In this document: piece by piece, positions 10,800 through 25,100 of the stretch | How the letters are laid out: each line of letters opens with the position of its first letter | How positions within the stretch are numbered: the stretch's first letter is position 1 | NCBI RefSeq assembly: GCF_963678635.1 | Contig: NC_087062.1 | Location: 65,782,647-65,846,646 of the forward strand | Source of the DNA: Symsagittifera roscoffensis | Taxonomy: Eukaryota; Xenacoelomorpha; Acoela; Convolutidae | Length of the DNA stretch: 64,000 nucleotides | Direction: 5' to 3' | Made by a program: the position numbers and the translations under genes | Notes under the pieces: generated by a model | Database searches by the model: none | What the model was told of the DNA's origin: nothing | What the model saw: the letters and a program-made list of their open reading frames with translations, nothing else

Positions 10800-11240
10800 A
10801 TGAGTTATATCCGGTTTGGTTAACTCATAGAGTAATTTCGGATAGGGTACACCGTCTGCTCGTCACGCTATCTTATTTTCGGCCGGATAGATTCGTGCAA
10901 CTTCTTAGTCTAATACCGATCCTAATCTTACTCTTATACTTTCTAGTCTCAGGGTGTTTAACTAGTCTCTGATAGGCTCAATAGATCTAGGGTATACTGG
11001 TTTGTTGCGGCTGCTGAAGTTCTCTTGGAGAGGCAATTAATTTCTAAGTTAAATTCAAATCTCTCTGGTGCTGAAATTACAAGTAATTTCAGAACTTACA
11101 ATTAAGTGGGTTGTTAGTTAGATGGATCATGATTGGTTAATATTAAATACTTTACAGTGGTAAAATATCTAATTTATCAAATCATAAAATATAGTTTAGA
11201 TCAGGTTCCAATTATTTCAAGTCTGAAGTTGGCTTACCTT
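10800..11240 (-). repeat. LTR copy of the second retrotransposon family (solo or remnant)
   Basis: This stretch is the reverse complement of 57650-58076, the 5' LTR of the plus-strand element near the window end, with high identity over about 370 bp and few indels. Similarity ends at ATGAGTTATATCC (10800), matching the LTR end AACTCAT. The adjoining primer-binding motif is missing, but a few bases of similarity (aattct) resume beyond it. It is therefore a solo LTR or the rest of a largely deleted minus-strand element. Confidence 0.82.
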
Positions 11241-11504
11241 TCAAAAGAAGAGCATGCGTTGTTCCTGATAAGTCATTACAAAACGCATAAATGCGCCTAT
11301 TATTTTCGTTTACAAAAACAAACATCATTTGTTCTGTTATATTTCTCACGGAGTGAAAAACTAACAAACCTAATAAACAAATAGGTCAATCATTTAATGA
11401 AATCGTAGAAAATTTTAATTTTTGTCATAGTTCAACGAAGAGAGATGCTAACTATTTCTCATTTCTGTTGTATTACAATTGAGATCTTGAAAATTTTGAC
11501 TACC

Positions 11505-12200
11505 CGCACTGATAAAAATGGTTTCCGGTTGATTTAAATTTATTTTAAATCCATTTTAAATCGATCCAAATCGATTAACCATGTACATTTTACGCACTTA
11601 AATGTATTTTAAATCGATTTAATTCGATCTTTTTGAAAATTTTAAATCAATTTAAGTGTCTAAAAAATCGATTTAAATCGTTTTCATGGATTTTCCGACT
11701 CACTAAAATCCATCCGAATCTCACTTAAATCCATCAGAATCTCACTTAAATCCATTTTAAATCGATTTAAATCGATTTTTTGAAAATTTTAAATTAATTT
11801 AAGTGTCTAAAAAATCGATTTCGATGGATTTTACGACTCACAAAAATCAATTTTTTTTGTTAACAAGGCAAAAAAAACATGCAATTTAGAAAACTAATTG
11901 AAATACTTTCTCCTTGATTTTTTAAATAAAAACACACGTGCCAGATGTTTCACAATTCAAGAAATAAATAAAAAAAAGTTAATATAAATCAAATTTTGAG
12001 CTCAAAAATATGGAATAAAATTATTAAAAAACTATCAATTTAAATCAGATATTGGGCAAAAACCAATGTATTAAATAGAGAAAAAGTTCGCTAAAAATCA
12101 TCGTTTGGCCTCAAAACTATGCAACGAAAATCTAGAAAATCATCATTGTAAATCAGATTTTGTGCATTAACATATGTAACAAATCAAGAAAATTGTCAAA
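11505..12200. repeat. Degenerate repeat rich in ATCGATTTAAAT, starting CACTGATAAA
   Basis: A block begins at GCACTGATAAAAATGG and contains many partial copies of TTTAAATCGATTTAA and of ATGGATTTT..GACTCACTAAAATCCAT. A more diverged relative lies at about 36430-37000, also starting CACTGATAAA, with inverted pieces at 35500-36060. I read it as an old dispersed element with internal short repeats; the class is unknown. Confidence 0.5.
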
Positions 12201-13136
12201 ATAAACAAATTGACCAGGCCACTGCTTTCTGTTTTGCTTTAATAATCCTTATTTTTTCTTTTTTTTTGTACTTTTGTTGGTATTCTTACTTGGATTTTTT
12301 AGGTTGGCTACAAATGATTATCTGCCAAAAACAAAACATTATAAGTTGTTTGGTGAAAAAAAAAAGTTGAACGATACTGCCTATAGCGCTGACTTTATAT
12401 AGTTTATTTTCAACCTAAACAGCTTTGATAATATGGGGAAGAGCTAAGCTTCAAATTAGTCAATTTTATTTTTTACTCAGGTGGTTTTATGACTGCCAAA
12501 CCAAACCGTAAAATTTATCCTCAAAATGTACATAAAAGGTTGGATGGACTGACTTTGAAGTTTGCTTAGGCTCAAAATTAAAAACACAAATAGCCAAAAA
12601 CATTTGAAAAAAAATCTGTTCTCTTAAGTTTCGACCCTACCCGCCTCAAACTTATGCAAACAACCTTGCTTATACATGCAGCTTCTCAATCTTTGTACCA
12701 TTTATTTCTGCAACTAAAAAAAATAGCTGGTGACTATATGTAGCCTTCAAAAATCCACTGATACTTGCTCTGGAGCAGTGTGTCCATTTTCATATTAATT
12801 CTGTCGCTTGTTAAAAGTGCACAGGCTTGTCACCAATAAAAGGTTAAAGCCTATGGATTAAATTTTTCCATTAGCTGTTTCAATTTTCAATCTGCTCGAA
12901 CATATACAAGTTTGAGATTGTTTGGTAGGTCTCTGAGACAAAGTGAAACCGATTTTCTCTAGAAATAAAATGAAAAAATAGGATTCAATTCTGATTAAAA
13001 TTTTACTACAAAAAGAAAAAATTTCATTCACCAGCAGCGCAAAAGTTTTATAAATTTTATTTGCCGAGTTCGTCATTCAAAAACCCTAGTCAATAACTCA
13101 TGAGAAAGAGATATATGGGTAAAGACAACGACAATG
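12201..13136. other. No gene seen
   Basis: AT-rich sequence without splice-bounded coding blocks, strong repeats or recognised elements. Confidence 0.4.
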
Positions 13137-13322
13137 GATGTTTTTGCGACCACGTACTCGCCAGTGTGAATTCAAGATCAATCAAAACTGCCTGCCAATC
13201 AAATGTACAAATCTTTCTAGTGCCATTGAAAGAACAACCATACTTGAAAACGCGCACGTACTCTCAGGTTTTGATGGTTTTGTTAATATAAATCACACTA
13301 CATATATCAGTTTCAGTTCCTA
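13137..13322 (+). CDS. Possible isolated coding exon, function unknown
   Basis: One frame from about 13160 encodes a peptide of ordinary composition (CEFKINQNCLPIKCTNLSS), with an acceptor-like actcgccag just before its first Cys, and runs to a TAA at about 13321. A gt dinucleotide near 13269 could serve as donor in place of the stop. The local G+C is higher than the flanks. There is no recognisable domain, and the link to the downstream Dickkopf-like gene is unsupported. It could equally be chance. Confidence 0.25.
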
Positions 13323-13540
13323 ATAAGGGATAAAGGAAGAAATAAATTTTGTTCACTTATGAGAGCTTCATAAGATAGCTTCCTTATTCGGCTTATTTAC
13401 TTTCTTGCTGGCTTTTTTAAAAACTAACTTCTCAACCAATTTGTTAAAAGCAATTTGTCTTACAGTGAAACTACTCCGAAGTCCAAGAAATCCTTTTTTT
13501 AAGTTTTAGCTGATCGAATTTCTTTCAATTTTTTGATCCG

Positions 13541-13635
13541 TGGTGGGTTCGTTTATGATACATTTTTATCCATGACCGGAATAGTTTTTTTTTCCTTTTT
13601 GATCCGTGGTGGGTTCGTTTATGACACATAATTAT
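13541..13635 (+). repeat. Direct repeat, period about 60 bp
   Basis: The phrase ccgtggtgggttcgtttatg occurs at 13541 and again at 13601, each followed by a ttatgatacat/tatgacacat variant. It is a two-copy tandem repeat in otherwise featureless DNA. Confidence 0.7.
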
Positions 13636-15004
13636 TCATAACCTTTAAACAATTTCACAAAACTACTGCAATTATGTGGGAGCAAATGTCAACCAAATTT
13701 GAACTGTGTACGAAACAAAATGCCTCTAAGATTGGATTCTGCCAAACAATCAAAAAATACAAAATTGTGTAAGTATAGTTAGCAAACCGGTAAAAAACTG
13801 GGAGATAAGTGAAACTGGGAGCAAAGTAAAACTAAGTAAGACCGGTACAAAACTGGGAGCTAAGCAAACCCAAAGGCGGAGCCGGCACAAAAACGAGCAA
13901 GAAACGTTCCATTGCAGGTTTGACTGTCAGGAGGAACACTAGCAAAACCCAGACAACATAATTGCCATCCAGAATCAATGATAACTACTATAGGGTTGAT
14001 TATGATGATGACGGATTAAAATGATGTTGAGGAATACAGGCGGATCAGGACAGGGTGGTGTAAGATAAAGTTGAAATAGCGTTGTAGGATTCATTTAAAA
14101 GTGACATGATAAGAAAATGAAACGGAAAGATAAAGTTGAAAAAGCTTAATTTCAAATAAAAAAGCAAAGATATCATGAAGCTGACAAAAAATCAACCTAA
14201 GTTTTATTAACAAATTTCACCGCTCGCTTATTCGACAGGAAATTTTTTTGTTTTTATCACTAATTTTTAATTTTCTTTTGAAGAACAATAGTCTTCTGTA
14301 AAATTTGACGCACCAAAAGTGACGGAAGTATGATTGTAACTTTTTTTAACCTAAACCTAAAAATCCCAACCTTGTGTTGGTATTTAAAACAGTTGTTCAA
14401 TTAATTATAAATCTTTTAAGTTTAGGCAACCGAACCTTTTAGTTCATCTGTTTATACAAATATCCTTTTAACTCTAGGAACAGATCCCCTATGATCTATG
14501 ATAACATCTTGTATGAGGCTTATGCTTTAATTTAGTCGCTACAAGAAACAAAAGGTACTATCAACAATCTTTAGCCAACAAATTTGCTTTTCATAAGACT
14601 CCGCCATTCTCGAGAAAATCTTTGAACCACCCGTACCAACTTCTATATTGTACTAATTATATCTAGAACCATTACGAGGCCCAACTGTTCACTGGATAAG
14701 CGCACAAATTATAAAAACCGATACGTATGAGAGGTCTTATAAAACTCAATTGAGCCTCATAGAGGAAAGTATCTCAAATATTTAAAACTTGGTGGAAAAA
14801 GAATATCAAAGCAAAAGAAGCAGCGTATTTACTTATCGAAGGTCAAATTAATCAAATCGCAAGTATTTATTGAAGCAATCTGGAAAAACACGCAAGCGTG
14901 CCGTGTTTTGGGTACCAGTTATCTGCTAAAACTGATATGGGAAATCATGAAAGAACTTCTTGTTAAAATATTCCATGGGGCAGCAGAGTTCACAATTGGA
15001 TTCG

Positions 15005-15168
15005 CATTACGAGGCCAAACTGTGCACTGGCATAGACAAGTCTTATAACATGTCAAAACTTTATCAGAACGGTCAAAGGAAAGTAAAGAACAAAAGAAAA
15101 ACAAAGCGAGCGTCCTTGTTGCGGAATCCGCTTACAATGCACAAAATGCACAGTTTGGCCTCGTAATG
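15005..15168. mobile_element. 164-bp element with about 22-bp inverted repeats
   Basis: The left end CATTACGAGGCCAAACTG (15005) is matched perfectly in reverse by CAGTTTGGCCTCGTAATG, ending at 15168. A third, slightly diverged copy of the left end lies at 14670 (CATTACGAGGCCCAACTG). No convincing target duplication was found, so the class is open; a small MITE is the simplest reading. Confidence 0.6.
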
Positions 15169-16183
15169 ACGCACGCAATCACTTTTTGAAAATTACAGCT
15201 CATCTTAATTGATCTTGGAAATAAAAAATTGAGTTCGATGGATCATCAAGTCTGCAACGCGTCAAAAATACGCCAAAACTTTTTATAGATCATCATAAAT
15301 AACTTGGAGGTTAAAATTGGAACAAACATTCACTTCAAAGCTGTATGAAAAACAGCTTTCTGTAGCTTTCTGTCTTCTATGCCATCTGTTTTTTCCGAGT
15401 ACGATTTTTCATGTTCGTTACATTCTATGGGTCTTTTCAGACGAAACACTACGGATATTGCTACCAAACACAAGGTAGATATCTAGAGCTTTGTTTAAAC
15501 TCGTAATACTGCAGAAAAAATTGGCAATTCAGAACCCATTTGGACTGATATTTGTGAAATTTGTCTCAAAATTTATCTCAAAGAAAAACGACAAAAAAAC
15601 TGAAAGAAAGACCTGTTTGAAACTAAATTCAAAAAAATTGCCTAGTTTTGGTCTGCGCCATACTGTTTTCGCAGCCGAAGCCAGCATTTCTTAGTAATAC
15701 TGATCCAATTTTGCAACAAGTTTTTTCGACTTTTCATCATTCAGGGTATAACGAAAAAGACCCCATATGTGTAAAAAAAGAGGATTTGTGCAGTTTGTAG
15801 AAAATTGTCGGTCGTGACTTTAAAACACTTCACATGACTTTAAGCTGAGAATGCATTTTTTTTTCATTTTTCAGAAAAAAATGAAGTAAAATCGCATATT
15901 GCATTGAGTACACAAACGGATATGCCATGGTGTCGATATTGACAAACATGATAAACGCTGTTTCATATGGCGCTGTGCATTACACTTGTGTTTTTAACTT
16001 ATAACTTAGTAGTTTTACTTGAAAAAAAATAACTGACATCAGAACAATACAACAGAAGGACTTAATAAATCTGTGGATAGTCAGTTTAGCATTAACGTTG
16101 CTCTCAAAGCTTGAAAAAATCAAATGTTGTTTAGCAACGCATTTACTAGATAGATTATCAATTAACTGGAAAAAAGCTTTAAA
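15169..16183. other. Upstream flank of the Dickkopf-like gene; nothing definite
   Basis: AT-rich, without long ORFs. It should hold the promoter and 5' UTR of the gene starting at 16184, but I cannot point to a core promoter. Confidence 0.4.
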
Positions 16184-19100
16184 ATGCGAAGTTTGGCACT
16201 TCTTTTTATGTCCATTGCCTCATTTGTTCTCTGTGCATGTGATCCACACACTGATGATGAAATGGAGGAACTGATGGCACTGATCAAAGATCGAAAAGGT
16301 AACTTGAAAATAATTTTATGTCAGTCCTTAATCGCCTCTGTCGTTTTTGAGCAGACTACGCGATGGAATCCCTCATGCGCGAAGGACCGAATACGCGAAA
16401 AAAACAAATCAGCCAAATAGATTTCAGCAATCTAAAATTTGGAAAGGAAGTAAACATTTCCAGGGACTGGAGTATTGATATTGGCCGAATATAAAAACGG
16501 CAGAAATATACAACAATTTTTAAATTGTCATTGACCGCCGCAAAATTGGGACAAATTTTATATTTCAAGGGTTTCGTAATGAAAGATATTGCTTCATTTA
16601 TTGTTCCGACTTTTGATACAAAAGTAACGGAATATTTGTGCTCGGGGTGGGTTTTTTTTTCTTCAAAAAAATTTCGACTTTTTAACTAGCCATTTTTGAC
16701 GGACTTTTTAATATCATTCGAAAGATATTGTTGTCTTGAGCTCAAATTTGAAAAGATATTTCACCTGTGATCATTTGTCGTAAAGTTATGGGGGTTTAAA
16801 GATTGGGAAAATTAACGCGCGATACATTTCGCGCTATTAACGCGTAAGCGAAGATTTAATCCTCTTAGAAATTGTTTTAATTTGGTTGAAAGAAGCGAAG
16901 CGTTTTTGCCATATTTGATTTGTTACAAGGAGCGAAATCTATGCTTTTGTACTTTATATGGCGTGTGGGGCGATGATTTCAAAGTTTTTCATTTTGTTTT
17001 TCTTTTACAATTGACTTTTTAAGGTTTTTACTGCTCCATAAACCTTAAAAGGCAGTCGGAACATTCAGGGCTTCGCCCTGATACGAGCAGTCTTGTTTCA
17101 TATAAATTGAATGGCAATTGCTTCTTTATAAAAATTGACTTTCGGCTAAATTTGTGTTCGATCTTCCTCTCACGAGTTTTTTCGCTCAATCGGTCCTTCG
17201 CGTATGAGAATAACCCCCCGCAGTTAGGACCTCAATTGATGACAGTCAGTTCCGATTCTTAGTTGTGCTTACAGTTTCTTTTCAAGACAAATATCGGCAC
17301 GAAAAATTAACTGGAGAATGGTCACAAATCGGACCAAGACTGCTCGTGTCGAACGTTGCGACTGCCTCTCGAGGTATATGGAGCAGTAATAACATAAAAA
17401 CAATTAAAAATTATAAAAAGTCATCCCCATGGGATAAAAAATAGAGTTTGAACTAAGCAGGATTAAATTTTTGTTCCGAACTTCGATACGAAAATAACGG
17501 AATATTTGTGCTCGGGATGGGTTTTTTTTTCTTCAGATAAACTAAGACCTTTCAACTAGTCATTTTTAAACATCATTCAAAAGGTAGTTTAAATTGGAAA
17601 AGATATTTCACCTACGATCATTTTTCATAAAGTTATGGGGGTTTAAAGATTGCCATTTCGGCCAATTTGGGACAATTAACGCGCGATATATTTCGCGCTA
17701 TTAACGCGTAAGCGGAGAGTTAATCCGTCTTAGAAATCAATCCAAATTGGTTGAAAGAAGCTTGTTTGCCTTAATTGGTTTGTTACAAGGATCGAAATTT
17801 ATCCTTTTGTACTTTATATGGCGTGTGGTGGGATGATTTTCATTAAAACAATTCAAATTTTAGAATTTTTTTTTTCATTTTGTTTTATTTCATTGATTTT
17901 TTTAAAATGTTATTACTGCTCCATAAACCTTAAAAGGCAGTCGGAACATTCAGGGCTTCGCCCTGATACAAGCAGTCTTGTTTCATATAAATTGAATGGC
18001 GATTGCTTTTTTTATAAAAATTGACTTTCGACTAAATTTGTGTTCCATCTTCCTCTCACGAGTTTCTTTCGGTCATTCGGTCCTTCGCGGATGAGAATAG
18101 CCCCCCCCCCCCGCAGTTAGGACCTCAATTGAAAACAATCAGTTCCAACTCTTAGTTTTGCTGACAGTTTCTGTTCAAGACAATTATCAGCACGAAAAAT
18201 TAACTGGAGAATGCTCACAAATCGGACCAAGGCTGCTTGTGTCGAATGTTGCGACTGCCTCTCAAGGTCTATGGAGCAGTAATTACAAGAAAACAATTAA
18301 ATGCTATATCAAGTCATCCCCTTGGGATAAAAAATAGAGTCTGAACAAGCCGGATTCAATTTTAGTTCCGAAAGTAACGTAATATTTGTGCTCGGGGTGG
18401 GTTTTTTTTCTTCAGACAAATTTCGATTTTAAACTAGCCATTTTGGACGAATTTTTTTTATATTGTTCGAAATCTTTTGATGTTCTAAGCTTTAATTTGA
18501 AAAGATAGTTTACCTGCGATTTTGTTTCATAAAGTTGTGGGGGTTTGAAGATTGCCACTATTTTCAATTCGGGACAATTAACGCGCGATATATTTCGCGC
18601 TATTAATGCGTAAGCGGAGATTTAATCCTCTTAGAAATCCTTCCAAATTGGTTGATGGAAGTATAATTGCCTGATTGATTTGTTACTAGGAGAGAAATCT
18701 ATGCTTTTGTTTTTTATATGGCGTGTGGGGTGATGATTTTCATTAAAAAAATCAAATTTAAGAAAAAAAAGAATTTAAGAAAAAAAAGTTTTTCATTTTG
18801 TTTTATTACATTTGACTTTTTAACGTTATTACTGCTCCATGAACCTTAAAAGGCAGTCAAAACATTCAGGGCTTCGCCCTGATGCGAGAAGTCTTGTTTC
18901 ATTTAAGTTGAATGGCAATTGCTTCTTTATAAAAATTGACTTTCGACTAAATTTGTGTTCGATCTTCCTCTCACGAGTTTTTTCGCTCATTCGGTCCTTC
19001 GCGCATGAGAATAACCCCCCGCAGTTAGGATCTCAATTGATAATAATTAGTTCCAATCTTTAGTTTTGCTTACGGTTTCTTTTCAAGACAAACATCAGCA

Positions 19101-22100
19101 CGAAAAAATAACTGGAGAATGGTCACAAATCGGACGAAGACTGCAGGATTCAATTTTTATTCCGACCTTCGATACGAAATTAACGGAATATTTGTGCTTC
19201 GGGATGGATTTTTTCTTCAGACAAAATTCGACTTTTCCACAAGCCATTTTTTATTATCACTCAAAAGGTAATAATCTCTTGAGCTTAAATTTGAAGAGAT
19301 ATTTCACCTGCGATAATTTCTCATAAAGTTATGGGGGTTTTAAAGATTGCCATTTTGTTCAATTCGAGACAATAAACGCGCGATTAATTTCGCATTTTTA
19401 CCGCGTAAGCGGAGTTTTAATCCTCTTAGAAAATGTTCCAAATTGACTGATGGAAGCATACTTGTCTACTTGATTTGTTGATAGGAGAGAAATCTATGCT
19501 TTTGTACTTTATATGGCGTGTGGGGGGACGATTTTCATTAAAAAATTCAAATTTAAGAAAAAAAAGTTTTTCATTTTGTTTTATTACATTTAACTTTTAA
19601 TGTTATTACTGCTCCATAAACCTTAAAAGGCAGTCGGAACATTCAGGGTTTTGCCCTGATACGAGCAATTTTGTTTCCTTTAGTTGAATGGCAATTGCTT
19701 CTTTATAAAACTTGACTTTCGACTAAATTTGTGTTCCATCTTCCTCTCACGAGTTTCTTTCGCTCATTCGGTCCTTCGCGCATGAGAATAACCCCCCGCA
19801 GTTAGGATCTCAATTGATAATAATTAGTTCCAATCCTTAGTTTTGCTTACAGATTCTTTTCAAGACAAATATCAGCACGAAAAAATAACTGGAGAATGGT
19901 CACAAATCGGACGAAGACTGCTCGTGTCGAATGTTGCGACTGCCTCTCAAGGTCTTTGGAGCAGTAATAACACGAAAAAAATTAAAAGTTATGAAAGTCA
20001 TTCTCGTTGGATACAAAATAGAGTCTGAACTAAGCAGGATTCAATTTTTGTTCCGACCTTCGATACGAAAGTAACGGAATATTTGTGCTTCGGGGTGGGT
20101 TTTTTTTCTTCAGACAAATTTCGACTTTTAAGCTAACCATTTTGGACGAAATTTATTTATATCACTCAAAAATTTTTGATGTCCTAAGCTTAAATTTGAG
20201 AAAATATTTTACCTGCGATGATTTCTCATAAAGTTATGGGGGTTTAAAGATTGCCATTTTGTTCAATTCGAGACAATAAACGCGCGATTTATTTCGCACT
20301 TTTACCGCGTAAGCGGAGTTTTAATCCTCTTAGAAATTGTTCCAAATTGACTGATGGAAGCATACTTGTCTACTTGATTTGTTACTAGGAGAGAAATCTA
20401 TGCTTTTGTACTTTATATGGCGTGTGGGGGGATGATTTTCATTAAAAAAAAATCAAATTTAAGAAAAAAAAGTTTTTCATTTTGTTTGATTACATTTAAC
20501 TTTTAATGTTATTACTGCTCCATAAACCTTAAAAGGCAGTTGGAACATTCAGGGTTTCGCCCTGATACGAGCAATTTTGTTTCATTTAAGTTGAATGGCA
20601 ATTGCTTCTTTATAAAATTGACTTTCGGCTAAATTTGTGTTCGATCTACGGCTCACGAGTTTTTTCGCTCATTCGGTCCTTCGCGCATGAGAATAGCCCG
20701 CCCCCCGCAGTTAGGACCTCAATTAATAGTTATTAGTTCCAATCCTTAGTTTTGCTTACAGATTCTTTTCAAGACAAATATCAGCACGAAAAAATAACTG
20801 GAGAATGGTCACAAATCGGACGAGGACTGCTCGTGTCGAATGTTGCAACTGCCTCTCAAGGTCTTTTGAGCAGTAATAACACGGAAAAAATTCAAAGTTA
20901 TAAAGTCATTCTCGTGGGATACAAAATAGAGTCTGAACTAAGCAGGATTCAATTTTTGTTCCGACCTTCGATACGAAAGTAACGGAATATTTGTGCTTCG
21001 GGGTGGGTTTTTTTCTTCATACAAAAATCGACTTTTCCACAAGCCATTTTTTAATATCATTCAAAAAGTATTGATCTTCTGAGCTTAAATTTGAAGAGAT
21101 ATTTCACCTGCGATTATTTTTCAGAAAACTATGGGGGTTTAAAGATTGCCATTTAGTTCAATTCGGGACAGTAACGCGCAATATATTTTGCGCTATCACC
21201 GCGTAAGCGGAAATTTAATCCTCTTAGAAATCGTTCCAAATTGGTTAATGGATGCATATTTGCCTAATTGGTTTGTTACTAGGAAAGAAGTTTATGCTTT
21301 TAAGATTTATATGGCGTGTGGGGTGATGATTTTCATAAAAACATTCAAATTTTAGAAAAAAATTGTCTCGTTTTGATTTATTACATTTAACTTGTTATTG
21401 TTATTACTGCTCCATAAATTTAAAAGGCAGTCGGAACGTTCACGGCTTTGCCCTGATACGAGCAATCTTGTTTAATTTAAATTGTATTGCAATTACTTCT
21501 TTATAAAAATTGACTTTCGGCTAAACTTGTGTTCGAACTTCCTCTCACGAGTTTTTTCGCTCATTCGGTCCTTCGCGCATGAGAATAACTCTCCGCAGTT
21601 AGGACCTCAATTGATGACAATCAGTACCGATTCTTAGTTTTGCCTACAGTTTATTTTCAAGACAAAATTCAGCACGAAAAATTAACTTGAGAATGGTCAC
21701 AAATTGGACCATGACTGCTCGTATCGAATGTTGCGACGGCCTCTCAAGGTCTATGGAGCAGTAATAACATGAAAACAATTAAATGTTATGAAACGTCATC
21801 CCCTTGGGATAAAAAATAGAGTCTGAACTAAGCAGGATTCAATTTTTGATCCGACCTTCGATACGAAAAGAATGTACTATTTGTGCTCGGGTTGGGTTTT
21901 TTTTCTTCAGACAAATTTCGACTTGTAAACTAGCCATTTTGGACAAAATTTATTTATGTCACTCAAAAGTTTTTAATGTCTTGAGCTTAAATTTGAAAAA
22001 ATATTTTACCTGCGATGATTTCTCATAAAGTTATGGGGGTTTAAAGATTGCCATTTTGTTCAATTCGAGACAATAAACGCGCGATTTATTTCGCACTTTA

Positions 22101-25100
22101 AACGCGTAAGCGGAAATTCAATCCTCTCAGAAATTGTTCCAAATTGGTTGACGGATGCATATTAGCCTAATTGATTTGTTACTAGGAGAGAAATCTATGC
22201 TTTTACGATTTATAAGGCGTGTGGGGTGATGATATTCATAAAAAAATTCACATTTTAGAAAAAAAAGCTTCTCATTTTGTTTTATTACATTCAAGTTTTA
22301 ATGTTATTATTGCTCCATAAACCTTAAAAAGCAGTCGAAACATTCAGAGTTTTGCCCTGATACGAGCAATTTTGTTTCATTTAAGTTGAATGGCAATTGC
22401 TTCTTTATAAAATTGACCTTCGACTAAATATGTGTTCGATGTTCCTCTCACGAGTTTTTTCGCTCATTCGGTCCTTCGCGCATGAGAATAACCCCCCGCA
22501 GTTAGGATCTCAGTTTTTGACAATCAGTTCCGATTTTTAGCTTTGCCTACAGTTTATTTTCAAGAAAAAAATCAGCACGAAAAATTAACTTGAGAATGGT
22601 CACAAATTGGACCATGACTTCTCGTATGGAATGTTGCGACTGCCTCTCAAGGTCTTTGGAGCAGTATTAACATGACAACAGTTAAATGTTATAAAAATTC
22701 ATCCCTTTGAGATAAAAAATAGAGTCTGAACTAAGCAGGATTCATTTTTTGTTCCGATCTTCGATACGAAAGTAACGGAATATTTGTGCTCGGGGTGGGT
22801 TTTTTTTCTTCAGAAAATTTTCGACTTTTCCACGAGCCAATTTTTAAAATCATTCAAAAGGCATTGATTTTTCGAGCTTAAACTTGAAGAGATATTTCAC
22901 CTGCGATGTTTTTTCAGAAAATTATGGGGGTTTGAAGATTGCCATTTTGTTCAATTCGGGACAATTAACGCGCGATATATTTCGCGCTATCAAAGCGCAA
23001 GCGGAGATTTAATCTTCTTAGAAATCGTTCCAAATTGGTTGACGGATGCATAGTTGCCTAATTGATTTGTTACTAGGAGAGAAATTTATGCTTTTAAGAT
23101 TTATATGGCGTGTGGGGTGATGATTTTCATAAAAACATTCAAATTTTATAAAAAAAAGTGTATCGTTTTGATTTATTACATTTAACTTGTTATTGTTATT
23201 ACTGCTCCTTAAACCTTAAAAGGCAGTCGGAACATTCACGGCTTCGCCCTGATACGAGCAATCTTGTTTCATTTAAATTGTATGGCAATTACTTCTTTAT
23301 AAAAGTTGACTTTCGGCTAAACTTGTGTTCGATCTTCCTCTCACGAGTTTTTTCGCTCATTCGGTCCTTCGCGCATGAGAATAACCCTCCGCAGTTAGGA
23401 CCTCAATTGATGACAACCAGTTCCGATTCTTAGCTTTGCCTACAGTTTATTTTCAAGACTTTTTATTCCGACCTTCGATGCGAAAGTAACGGAATATTTG
23501 TGCATCGGGGTGGGTTTTTTTCTTCAGACAAAATTCGACTTTTCCACAAGCCATTTTTTATTATCTCTTGAGCTTAAATTTGAAGAGATATTTCACCTGC
23601 GATAATTTCTCATAAAGTTATGGGGGTTTAAAGATTGCCATTTTGTTCAATTCGAGACAATAAACGCGCGATATATTTCGCGCTATCAAAGCGCAAGCGG
23701 AGATTTAATCTTCTTAGAAATCGTTCCAAATTGGTTGACGGATGTATATTTGCCTAATTGATTTGTTACTAGGAGAGAAGTCTATGCTTTTACGATTTAT
23801 AAGGCGTGTGGGGTGATGATATTCATAAAAAAGTTCACTTTTTAGAAAAAAAATTTCTCATTTTTAGTTTTTACATTTAACTTGTTAATGTTATTACTGC
23901 TCCATGAACCTTAAAAGGCAGTCGGAATTTTCAGGGCTTCACCTTGGTACGAGCAATTTTGTTTCATTTAAGTTGAATTGCAATTGCTTCTTTATAAAAA
24001 TTGACTTTCGGCTAAATTTGTTTTTCGCTCATTCAGTCCTTCGCGCATGAGAATAACCCCCTCAGTTAGGACCTCAATTAATGACAATCAGTTCCGATTC
24101 TTAACTTTGCCTACAGTTTATTTTCAAGACAAAATTTAGCACGAAAAATTAACTTGAGAATGGTCACAAATTGGACCATGACTGCTCGTATGGAATGTTG
24201 CGACTGCCTCTCAAGGTCTATGGAGCAGTAATAACATGAAAACAGTTAAATGTTATAAAAATTCATCCCTTTGGGATAAAAAATAGAGTCTGATTTAAGC
24301 AGGATTAAATTTCTGTTCCGATCTTCGATACGAAAGTAACGGAATGTTTGTGCTCGCGGTGGGTTTTTTTTTCTTCAGACAAATTTCGACTTTTCAACTA
24401 CCCATTTTTTATATCATTCAAAAAGTATTGTTTTCTTGAGCTTAAACTCGAAAAATATTTCACCTGCAATCATTTTTCAGAAAATTATGGGGGTTTAAAG
24501 ATTGCCATTTTGTTCAATTCGGGACAATTAACGCGCGATTTATTCCGCACTTTAAACGCGTAAGCGGAAATTTAATCCTCTCAGAAATTGTTCTAAATTG
24601 GTTGACGGATGCATATTTGCCTAATTGATTTGTTACTAGGAGAGAAATCTATGCTTTTACGATTTATAAGGCGTGTGGGGTGATGATATTCATAAAAAAT
24701 TCACATTTTAGAAAAAAAAGTTTCTCATTTTGATTTATTACATTTAACTTGTTAATGTTATTACTGCTCCATGAACCTTAAAAGGCAGTCGGAATTTTCA
24801 GGGCTTCGCCTTGATACGAGCAATTTTGTTTCATTTAAGTTGAATTGCAATTGCTTCTTTATAAAAATTCGCGCATGAGAATAACCCCCCGCAGTTAGGA
24901 CCTCAATTGATGACAATCAGTTCCGATTCTTATTTTTGCTTAGAGTTTCTTTTCAAGACAAATATCGGCACGAAAAATTAACTGGAGAATGGTCACAAAT
25001 CGGACCAAGACTGCTCGTGTCGAATGTTGCGACGGCCTCTCAAGGTATATGGAGCAGTAATAACATGAAAACAATTAAATGCTATAAAAAGTCATCCCCT

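Noticed and set aside
16354-16428. Possible small exon after exon 1 of the Dickkopf-like gene (acceptor gagcag, donor gaa|gtaaac)
   Set aside because: It joins exon 1 in phase and reads DYAMESLMREG..., but leaves phase 0 while the exon at 25257 needs phase 1. The direct join 16298 to 25257 keeps the frame through all later exons.
18839-20982. Recurrent 60-90-codon frames (MLTDSFQDKYQHEKITGEWSQ and similar)
   Set aside because: They recur because the repeat unit recurs, vary in length with each indel, and often lack a proper ATG; no sign of coding selection.
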